From Macrothele yani (Eukaryota; Arthropoda; Arachnida; Araneae; Macrothelidae), in contig CM077011.1 in NCBI GenBank assembly GCA_039090855.1, positions 136,712,749 through 136,776,748 on the forward strand: a DNA stretch of 64,000 nucleotides, given 5' to 3'. Below, piece after piece: positions 21,248 through 30,269 of the stretch; the first letter of the stretch is position 1; every line of letters starts with the position of its first letter. The translations under genes and the position numbers were made by a program. The notes below the pieces were generated by a model that was not told where the DNA came from, ran no database searches, and saw only the letters and a program-made list of their open reading frames with translations.

Positions 21248-22673
21248 CACTGACGGAAAAAAAATCCCAACACCGAGAAGGGGTTGCGTTAGATAAACGA
21301 CAGTTGGTAGGCGGTGAGAGTACATCTGTAAGATGACGTCTATGCAAATTTCGCGCTCGGTGCATACGTGTGGCGCTAGTAGCACCCCTCGGAACATGCA
21401 AAGCAGGTTTGCTGTAAATACGCGCTGTAACGTTCGTGAGCGTTAGTTATCGTTGAGATTCGACGTAGGGTGTTGATGTTAGTCAAGAATGCCTTTAAGA
21501 AGACGAAGAAACCATTATCAACAGCTCACGGAGTTTGAACGAGGTCGTATATTAGGGCTACGAGAAGGTGGATTTTCTTTCCGCAATATTGCAGAACAAC
21601 TTGGCAGGAATGTAGCTACTGTGCATGATTGTTGGCAGCGGTGGTCAAGGGAAGGTACTGCCTTAAGAAGACTGGGTTCCGGCCGGCCACGTGGCACTAC
21701 TGAGAGGGAAGACCGCCATGTACGGCGTATGGCCGTGGCGCATTGTACCACGTCTGCGGCAGCAATTCAAGCTGCAGTTGCCACCACAGTGACACAACGA
21801 ACTGTTACAAATCGGTTACTTGAAGGACAGCTCCGAGCCAGACGCCCTGTAGCGTGCATTCCACTTACTCCAAACCACTGCCGTTTGCGACGTCAGTGGT
21901 GTCAAGCTAGAGCTCATTGGAGGACGGAGTGGAGATCTGTTGTGTTTTCTGATGAAAGCCGGTTCTGCCTGGGTGCCAGTGATGGCCGTGTATTGGTTAG
22001 AAGGAGACCAGGTGAGCGCCTGCAACCAACCTGTCAGCGGCCGAGACACACTGGACCTACACCTGGAGTTATGGTCTGGGGAGCAATTTCCTATGACAGC
22101 AGGAGCACTCTCGTGGTTATCCCCCGCACCCTGACGGCACATTTGTACGTCGATCTGGTGATTCAACCTGCTGTGCTGCCATTCATGAACAGCATTCCAA
22201 GGGGTGTTTTCCAACAGGATAACGCTCGCCAGCATACCGCTGTTGTAACCCAACATGCTCTATAGAGTGTCGACATGTTGCCGTGGCCTGCTAGATCACC
22301 AGATCTTTCACCAATCGAGAACGTATGGGACATCATTGGACGACAACTCCAGCGCCACCCTTAACCAGCATTAACCGTCCCTGTATTGACCGACCAAGTG
22401 CAACAGGCATGGAACTCCATCCCACAAACTGACATCCAGCACCAGTACGACACAATGCATGAACATTTGCTTGCTTGCATTCAACATTCTGGCGGTTACA
22501 CCCGTTATTAATGTACCAGCATTTCACACTTAAAATGGCTCTTCTCGCGCGTACAATAAGCTGTGGTCTTGAAACCTTAATCGATTAAATATGTTACCTA
22601 TACAAATGTATTGCCGCCATTTCATTCCTCTACAACTATTTTTTCGTGGTGTTGGGATTTTTTTCCGTCAGTG
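21248..22673 (+). mobile_element. Tc1-like transposon, full length, TA flanked
   Basis: Ends cactgacggaaaaaaaatcc and the reverse complement of ggatttttttccgtcagtg form terminal inverted repeats of ~27 bp that also share ccaacacc. TA flanks are at 21246-21247 and 22674-22675. It is inserted at the very 3' edge of RTE copy A. Confidence 0.93.
21489..22511 (+). pseudogene. Tc1-type DD34E transposase with two in-frame stops
   Basis: One frame of ~340 codons from ATG (MPLRRRRNHYQQLTEFERGR) to a TAA after GGYTRY. An N-terminal double helix-turn-helix with a GRPRGTT hinge is followed by catalytic motifs VVFSDESRFCLG, VFQQDNARQHTA and RSPDLSPIENVWD (Asp, Asp, Glu). Premature stops are TAG at 22263, just after the second catalytic motif, and TAA at 22362. 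Otherwise the family length and all key residues are kept, so inactivation is recent relative to most elements here. Confidence 0.92.
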
Positions 22674-22858
22674 TATTTTCATTTGTTCGTATTAGTTTGT
22701 TAGATATTTTCTTCGAGGTATTTTCATTTGCATCTACAAAATTTTGGGACACCCCATAAAGAAATCCGGAATGCGCCACTGAGCTCTTGGTAGCATGTGA
22801 TTGACCCAGGCAAAGTACTTTTATATGTCGGAACAAAGTGTTTACAAGGCCCGTTGTG

Positions 22859-23975
22859 ATTGGGGTGTAGGAGAACTGGCCACAAAAAATTTAAGGGGCA
22901 GTATAAAAATTGCGTTTTTTGACCGCTTCGTGGCCACGACCACCAGAGGTTGGTTATCTGAGTAATTTCGGCTTTTCTTAATTGCGATAATTAATGTAAT
23001 TCTTTATAAAAATGTTTATGATCTACAACTCAACAAAAGATTTCAAGGTTTACAAAGTACGCACAAGTCTGCAAATTATCTGAGGGCATGTGCTGAGTGC
23101 TGACTCAGGAAACCTGTTGGGGGGGGGGATACCAAAAGTGTAAAATATAAGGAATTTTTGGTCCGATCGGGAAATATTCAGTAATTAGAAGCTACAGCTC
23201 GACACATTATCTGAGGGCATGTGCCTACTCAGCAAACCTGTCGGGGGGGGGGGGGGATTCCAAATGTGTAAAATATAAAGAATTTCTGGCCCGATTAGGA
23301 GATTTTGAGCATTTAGAGCCTGCAAATCAACAAATTATGTGCTGCCTCAGGAAGCCTGTCGGGGTGGGGGTGGGGGTAACACTAAAAGTAAAAAATATAA
23401 AGACCTTCCGATCCGGTCGGGAGATTTTCAGCATTTACAACCTACATCTCAACAAACTCTGTGAGGGCTTGCGCTGACTCAGGAAATCTGTCGGGGCTTA
23501 ATTAATACCTAAAATATAAAACAAAGTATTTCTGGTTGTAAATGGTGAAAATCTCTCGATCGGACGAGAAATCTTTATATTTTACACTTTACACTTTTGG
23601 TATTACCCTCCCCCTCCTCCCGACAGGTTTCCTGCGTAGGCACATGCACTCAGACAATCTTGTAAACACTGAAAACTCCCGATCGGACCGGAAATTCTTG
23701 ATATTTCATAATTTAGGTTTTAAGCAAACCCCCCCCCCCCCCCCGACAAGTTACCTTGGTTTGCACATACCAGCAGAGAATTTGTTTAGCTGTAGTCTAT
23801 AGACCTAGAAAAATATCGTAGATAAGAATATACGAAATTATGGAAATTTTATGTTGTCAGATATCTCGGGAGACGTAGCCACGGAGTAGTCTACAACGCA
23901 ATTTTTATACGGCCCCTTAAAATGTTTATGGCCAGTTCTTCGTGCGGCCACTTCTCCGGTGGTCAGTTCTCCGTA
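22859..23975. mobile_element. Small foldback-type element with internal tandem repeats
   Basis: Both ends carry related inverted sequences. On the left are ggagaactggccac and taaggggcagtataaaaatt at 22868-22915; the right has matching reverse complements at 23898-23972. The flanks have a 9-bp direct repeat cccgttgtg (22850-22858, 23976-23984). Inside are about four ~120-bp direct repeats (with atctgagggcatgtgc and a G-run) and two inverted copies of the same unit (about 23540-23760), giving a fold-back layout. No coding region. Confidence 0.7.
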
Positions 23976-23989
23976 CCCGTTGTGGGGTT

Positions 23990-24334
23990 GTGATTGATAG
24001 GGAAATTTTATATCAAGTTTGTTAAAACATATAAAATTCTACTAAAGAATAACAGACTTACTTTGCCGGTAATAGGTATAATCAATATTTGATTCTAGCT
24101 GCAATACATCGAATATTTGATTCGATATTAAAAGAAAATATTCTGCACACGACCTCTTCCCTCTGAACTCGAGCCGGATGGAGGAAGCTTTTACAGGGCC
24201 CGGGGCAAAATTTTATTGCGGGGCCCGAACCAAAAATTCATTGCTGGCACTAGGAAATAAATCTCATATTTTAATAAAGTCGTTACGTGAAATATGTTCT
24301 CAAAGAACACACACCATATGAAACTCACAAATTT
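23990..24334. other. AT-rich spacer with a cagggcccggggcaaaatt fragment
   Basis: The GC-rich stretch at 24195-24235 resembles a hAT-type terminal sequence, but no partner or TSD was found. Nothing else recognised. Confidence 0.35.
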
Positions 24335-24402
24335 TGACGGTACAACGAATCCTCATCCCTCTACTCCAGAGCCGAATGCTTTACCAATTAAGCTACACCG
24401 AA
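24335..24402 (-). other. tRNA-like A-box half, related to 9826-9898
   Basis: On the minus strand ggtgtagcttaattggtaaagc matches the A-box half of the tRNA-like sequence at 9826. The B-box half (gaggattcgttgtacc) is degenerate. Likely a relic of a tRNA-derived dispersed sequence. Confidence 0.4.
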
Positions 24403-24550
24403 AGAATTTGTTGTTGCAACTTCTCCGTCCTGACATGTGCTTCTCCTCTGTAGTATTTCATAAAGAAAACTATCATAAAGACGAAATGATTATGTCAAAG
24501 AAATATTTGCTTTAAGCTTAAGAAAAGACCCTAATATGATTAAAAGTTCA

Positions 24551-24589
24551 GAGATAGAGAGAGAAAGAGGGAGGGAGAGAGAGATAAAG

Positions 24590-24656
<67 letters not shown>

Positions 24657-24693
24657 AGAGAAGAGAGGAGAAGGGAGAGAGAGAGAAAGAGAG
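24551..24693. repeat. GA/CT microsatellite
   Basis: Nearly pure (GA)n with short GGGA interruptions, giving spurious RE-rich frames on one strand and LS-rich frames on the other. Confidence 0.97.
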
Positions 24694-25734
24694 AGTAAAA
24701 AGTGTTGATATCTACGATTTCCTTTCCGGGAAGATGGGGTTGAGATTGTATTATGACTCTTATAAAAACTTCCTTACAAAATGATAAAAAAAAAACCTGC
24801 ATAGCGAAATTTTTTGAATTACGAATATTTTAGTGTAGGAAATAATAAGTATTCCTCTAAAATAAATTTGTACAAATAGTTGTTTTTCCCCTGATACAAG
24901 GTTTTAGTGATTGATTTTAATGCAAAGTAGAGCAAATGACAAATTAGCGACTTTTTAAACTTTTATACGCGCTCATATATGACTTTTTTAAATTTCCAGT
25001 AATGTTTTTAAAGTCACTGAATAAATGACCTCTATATGTAACCCGAAATCAACTTTGATATTGTTCTTTTTATTTCTTTAAATTTAAGTATCTTGTTTGC
25101 ACGCAAATTGTTAAATACATAAAAGTAAGGGCCACAAAATGATGAAATTTAATTTGCTATTTATCAATGCGGAAAATAGAAACGTTGTTTCAATAACCAC
25201 TTAAAATCCCCAAATTTCAGTATTTGTACGGCGAAGGACGATAACCTATTCGAAAATGGAGTGATTGTAAGCAAAAAAAAACCTTTTAAAAAAGAACTTT
25301 TTAAGGGCTTCGCACCCCAAAACTTACACACACACAAAAAAAAATTGTTAAAAATTCTACCAAAAATTATTTTTTTCCTAAACTGCGGGGCGCCTTGAAG
25401 GTGAAAGCTCCAGTTCCCCTTATGGTCTAGGTCTCAGTCGGCTTTGCTCTGTACTGTGGATTCAATTTAAGGCTTTGCTGAAGGACTGATAGAGCAGACG
25501 GGAACAGTTCAAGGGTTCTTTGTTCATCAGCCCCATATTCCTTTTCCGTAGAGCTAAAACTTACGGGGGGACGCAATTGTTTAGACACAGGGGACATCCT
25601 GCGTGACCTTGTAACATTGCTCCTGGGAATAGTTAACATTCGAGTTTTGACCTCCCCGATGTTTTGAATGTTCTTAGATTCTACCTTGGATTCTACTAAC
25701 GGATATTTCACTTACAAAACACGGGACCTAGAAA
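24694..25734. other. AT-rich spacer; one unrecognised 94-codon minus-strand frame
   Basis: An open frame at 25711-25427 (minus) begins MKYPLVESKVESKNIQNIG and has no motif I recognise; it may be chance. Otherwise AT-rich with homopolymers. Confidence 0.35.
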
Positions 25735-26424
25735 CAGCGGCGTCGGAACCGCGGGGGCAGAGGGAGAAGTTGCCCCCGCACGCAGATGAGTGTGGGGGCA
25801 AAACATCACATTTGCCCCCTCAGTTTTCTTCCTTTTTAAATTACATGTGTTCGTGATTGGAGATCTCAAACATTCTTTGGGGGGGGGGTGAAGTTCATTT
25901 TGATAAAAATTGAGTATTGCTCTTCATTTTTTACCATGAACTATCTAGAAATCTGAATATTTTTTCTTAATGTCATTCACTCCTGAGACACCAAGAAATG
26001 CTAGTTTCATTAAACAGTCCAAAGGGCTGGTTCCCGTTTGAAGACCAGCAATGTTTTGTCTCATTAGGAGGGCAAAATTAGTCTTTCTCTAAAAAAATGA
26101 GTAAAAATAAATAGGGAAGTGGAAGTAGGATGAGGAATGAGATATAAGTTCTTTCAATATTTAATTATAGCGTCTACGGCCCCAATTCCTGCGGAATTCC
26201 TACCAATCCGGAAGTATCAAGATCTATAATTTAATGCCGTTCATGTGTACAGTTAGTTTGCATTGAGAAACTATATGGATATGAAAAATGCTTTTCTTTT
26301 ATAGATTAATGTTTAATAAAAAAAATGTTTTTCAGCAAATTTTCGTAATGAAGTCAGCACATCTTCTTTTACAGTAGCACGATAAATTTTATGCCAGGGT
26401 GAAAAAATAGTTTCGACGCCACTG
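25735..26424. mobile_element. Non-autonomous hAT-like element (690 bp) with exact 8-bp TSD
   Basis: The left end cagcggcgtcggaac and the right end in reverse complement cagtggcgtcgaaac form short terminal repeats of hAT type. The flanking duplication cctagaaa (25727-25734 and 26425-26432) is exact. The interior is non-coding with a G/C-rich patch (gccccctcag, ggggggggg). Confidence 0.8.
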
Positions 26425-26699
26425 CCTAGAAACGACAGTCACGGCCAGGAATAACAAGACGCTGAACGCGGTTCCTTTCGTAGCATGAAACTGGCACCCT
26501 CTATGAAAATATCGTCACATAACACGTGATAATGTGCCTATATTATCGTTATTTTTTTTTATATTTTTACCAATTAACAAAACAACGGAAATAAAAAATA
26601 AAATTTAAGTTTTCTTTTTGGTATTTTGAGGCCCCTGCGATTCCGAGGCATCAAGCGCACGCTTCCTGCCCTTGTGCGGTGGTCCGCCACTAGTAGGGG

Positions 26700-27095
26700 C
26701 TATTTAAAGTTTTGTAATCGAGTAAAAGCGCAACACAATAAACTTGAATTTCTGTGAACATTTTATGCTTATGAGCACGGTTGGGGTTGATTGAAAACTG
26801 ATAAAAAGGCTTAAAGCCTGTTTATTAATTTTTGTGCTTGTGTAAAAACGCAGTACCATAACCTTGGCATGTTATCAAAACCTTATGAATACGTAGGACT
26901 AAAAATTCCTAAAAAAAGGCTAGGCCTAAGGGCTTGCAATTAAGGTTTTGTGACAGAGTAAAAGTGCAACATTAATAACTTGACATGTTATGTTAACGTT
27001 GTGAATATGAGCACGACGGATTAAAAATTTCAAGAAATCTCCATTGGGATTAATGTGTTGTAGCAGAGTAAAAGTGTAACATTATCTTTATTTTC
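26700..27095 (+). repeat. ~120-bp tandem repeat, three to four diverged units
   Basis: Units share gagtaaaagtgcaacatta, then acttgacatgttat, then tgaatatgagcacg. Next to them, 27190-27230 resembles the right end of the 22859-23975 element (acggtcccttaaaatttt, tgccag). This may be a second, eroded member of that foldback family. Confidence 0.65.
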
Positions 27096-27302
27096 TATAT
27101 AAACCATACTACGTGCTGAAATGTCACAACTATATACGTATACTTCAACCATATACCGAAGTGCGGACACGGGAAAACAAAAGTGCGATTTTGTACGGTC
27201 CCTTAAAATTTTGTGCCAGCCCACATGGAAGAGGTCACGTTGATGTCAAAAACGTACTTTTCACACGGCTCCATAACAGATAACAATGGACATGTCGCAA
27301 TC

Positions 27303-27524
27303 TTTTTTTTTTTTTAGTTGGGAGGTTTAACGACCACCGTGATCAATTCAGTGGGCTGTAAGCAGTCAGCAGTTTCTAATTTTGGGTCACTAGTTCCAGG
27401 GAAGGGGAGAGCCATCGCCAGAAGTCAAACACAACGTCCACGACTCACCGGGATTCGACCCCGGACCCTTCTCGGACTAGTGATCAGAAGCCATCGCATA
27501 GGCCACTGCTCCACCGGAGCGGCT
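27303..27524 (-). mobile_element. SINE family A, complete but diverged
   Basis: Poly(T), tail, body and tRNA-like head in reverse orientation, with about a dozen substitutions relative to the young copies. TSD not clear. Confidence 0.9.
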
Positions 27525-28020
27525 CACGTTGAAATCATCCATGTATTTTTCATACGGCCTTAAACGCTCTTATGGACATACTAATGGAACTGGATGCAAA
27601 GAAATCATTAATGTAATTTGTACTAGCAGTGTGGTACTTCCCGGGTAAATAGCTGTGAAATCACCAAGTTCAGCGGGTGAACGTTAATGAATGAAAAATA
27701 TATTCCTGTACTTTTTCAGCAAACTTATCTTTATCTTTTTTATTTAGTTAATTTAAATTTATGAAACAAAAAAGAAAGGAAGGGGAATGGAAATACTTAT
27801 CTCCGAGGAGACACCTATAGAACAGCTGACGTTGGCATTGATCATCTTTTTCTTACCATTTTAAATTTTGAATATCTGGAACTCTCTATTACACTACATT
27901 GTATTTCTGCCTGATAAGCCGCCAGTTGGTGGTGAAAGCTAACGTTTATTAATTTGTGATTTTAATGCACCATTAACCGGATATTTTTGCACTTGATTGT
28001 TATCTACGGTCTGACACTTA
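27525..28020. other. AT-rich spacer inside the mirror structure
   Basis: No gene. Holds a hammerhead-like short motif (ctgataa, a six-base stem, gaaa) at about 27911-27940, similar to one inside the hairpin at 53.5 kb. Confidence 0.4.
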
Positions 28021-28900
28021 GACCGTAGGTCGGGTATTGCAATGCTGAACTGTGTTGCAGATCTTAAGAGTAAAAAATGGAACTTTTTACGAAAATTTTG
28101 TATGGGGCCCCTTGACCGAGAGCCCCGATCCGTTCCAAAAACCGTCTACGGTCTAAGTTAGAGCACAATGAGGTAGTATACCGTATTTGGTGGTTCTAAA
28201 TTGAAAACTGTAGATTTTACGAAAATTTTGTAGGGGCCCCCTTCGGACCGGGCCTCCACCATTCCATAAACCCTCTACGTGCTAAATTAGAGCACCATGA
28301 GATAGTATACCAAATTTGGTGGTTTTAAATTAAAAACTGTAGATTTGACAAATATTGCGTATGGGGGCCCCTTGACCCCGGGCCCCATATCTTTCCCAAA
28401 ACAGTCTACGGTCTAAGTTAGTGCAACGTTAGGTAGTATACCAAATTTGGTGGTTCTAAATTGAAAACTGTAGATTTGGCGAAATACTCTATGGGGGCCC
28501 CTTCGAACCCGGCCTCCGATCACTTCCAAAAACCGTCTACGGTCTAAGTCAGAGCACCATGAGATAGTATACCAAATCTGGTGGTTTTAAATTGGGAACT
28601 GTAGATTTGACGAATATTGCGTATGGGGGCTCCTTGACCCCGGGCCCCCTACCTTTCCAAAAACCGTCTACGTTCTAAATAAGAGCACTATGAGGTAGTA
28701 TACCAAATTTGGTGGTTCTAAATTGAAAACTGTAGATTTGGCGAAAATATTCTATGGGGCCCCTCGACCGCGGGCTCCGACCACTTCCAAAATCCTTCTA
28801 CGGTCTAAGTTAAAGCACCATGAGATAGTATACCAAATATGGTGGTTTTAAATTGAAAACTAGATTTTACGATATTTTTGATTGAGTGGCCCTTGACCCC
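28020..28900 (-). repeat. Inner tandem repeat of right arm, ~130-bp unit, six to seven copies
   Basis: The same unit as 10604-11760 in reverse complement: aaattgaaaactgtagattt recurs near 28198, 28327, 28458, 28589, 28720 and 28852. The GC-rich spacers (ggggccccttgaccccgggc) match as well. Confidence 0.95.
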
Positions 28901-29053
28901 GGGCCTGGGCACTGTTGGAAAAGCGGTACTGGTAACCCCAATTTCTACCAAAATTTAATCAGGACATCAATTTCTTGAAGTCTCCCTTCCCCTTAAATAT
29001 ACTTTTTTTTGCAATTCATCAAAATCTATCTAAAGCAATTTATTTAGGGATTA

Positions 29054-29312
29054 CTGCGATGTTATGACCTGCGATGTTATGACTTGCGATGTATGGTACC
29101 ACGATCTTTTGCCCTTTGATGTTATGGTGCCGCGATGTTTTGCCCTTTGATGTTATGGTGCCGCGATGTTTTGACTTGCGATGTTATGGTGCCGCGATGT
29201 TTTGACCTGCGATGTTTTAGTACTGCGATGTTATGGAACCGCGATGTTTTGACCTGCGATGTTATGTCGGCGATCATATGTCGTGCGATGTTTTGACCTG
29301 CGATGTTATGTC
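29054..29312 (-). repeat. Outer tandem repeat of right arm (gcgatgtt-type)
   Basis: About 14 units such as gcgatgttttgacct and gcgatgttatggtgcc, the reverse complement of the repeat at 10149-10425. It completes the mirror order: short repeat outside, 130-bp repeat inside. Confidence 0.93.
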
Positions 29313-29334
29313 GTAGACCCAGCGGCAGGCCCAC

Positions 29335-29393
29335 CTGGGCCCTTGGTAATGGTCTATAGCCCCGTTAGTCCCCCACTTAATCCGGCCCTGGGC
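29335..29393 (-). other. hAT-like terminal fragment
   Basis: On the minus strand it starts cagggccggattaagtgg, of hAT-end type and similar to 5629. No partner or TSD identified. Confidence 0.4.
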
Positions 29394-29591
29394 GTAGTGG
29401 TCCACTCGATGGTCTCTGATCATTCGTCCGAGATGAATCTGGGTTCGAATCCCGGTGAGGCGGCATTGTTTTGTTGTCTTAGGGTGCTGACTCTCTCCCT
29501 TCCGTGGAACCAGTCGCCCTAAACTAGGGACGGGTTACTGCTTATAGCCTATTGAGTTGCTCACGGTGGTCGCTAAACCTACAATAAAAAA
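29390..29591 (+). mobile_element. SINE family A, diverged copy
   Basis: Head (gtagtggtc, ggttcgaatcccggtgagg), body and tail (gctcacggtggtcgctaaacc) are present with many substitutions. The first ~12 nt are lost. Confidence 0.88.
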
Positions 29592-29735
29592 GGATCAACA
29601 TGTTTGTTATCAGCATTCTATAATGAAAAGTCACACTGCCGCCCCGGTGGCGCAGTGGTCTAAGCGATGGCCTCTGATGATTCGTTCGAACGGGGTCCGG
29701 GTTCGAATCCCGGTGAGGCATGGATGTTGTGTTTG

Positions 29736-29951
29736 GCCGCCCCGGTGGCGCAGTGGTCTAAGGCGCTGGCCTCTGATCATTCGTCCGTAAGGGGTCCGGG
29801 TTCGAATCCCGGTGAGGCATGGATGTTGTGTTTGTCTTACGGCACTGGCTCTCTCCCTTCCCTGAAACCAGTAACCCTAAATTAGGGACGGGCGACTGCT
29901 TATAGCCCATTGAGTTGCTCACGGTGGTCGTTAAACCTCCAATAAAAAAAA
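29736..29951 (+). mobile_element. SINE family A inserted into an older SINE A, 12-bp TSD
   Basis: Full-length copy from gccgccccgg to poly(A). It is flanked by atgttgtgtttg (29724-29735 and 29952-29963), which is part of the SINE consensus itself, proving insertion of one family member into another. Confidence 0.95.
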
Positions 29952-30012
29952 ATGTTGTGTTTGTCTTACGGCACTGGCTCTCTCCCTTCCCTGGAACTAG
30001 TGACCCTAAATT

Positions 30013-30072
30013 GTAGCGTCTAGAAGGGAAAGTGTGCCGAGCGCCTAGCGTACGTAATGATTGGCTTGGATA
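30013..30072 (+). repeat. P-type left terminal inverted repeat (60 bp)
   Basis: The outer 26 bp match the far right end at 40338-40363 perfectly. The full 60 bp match the internal copy at 35549-35608 with ten mismatches, including an uninterrupted 18-bp block (ccaatcattacgtacgct). Confidence 0.88.
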
Positions 30073-30269
30073 CCGAAATTTGTCCCCTTCGTAGATGGCG
30101 CTCCGATCGCCTTCCCTTCCCTCTTTCTTACTATGATGGGAGTGGGAAACTAAATTCGTGTTGCTTACTGTGAAAAGAACGGCAATTTAGACAAAAACGT
30201 GTTATGTTTTAGGTTTTAGAAGGAATGTGGATTACCTAATTATTGTATGTAAGTTATATTTAGCTCATT

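Noticed and set aside
24536..24802. Open frames rich in RE or LS residues
   Set aside because: They are translations of the GA/CT microsatellite on the two strands.
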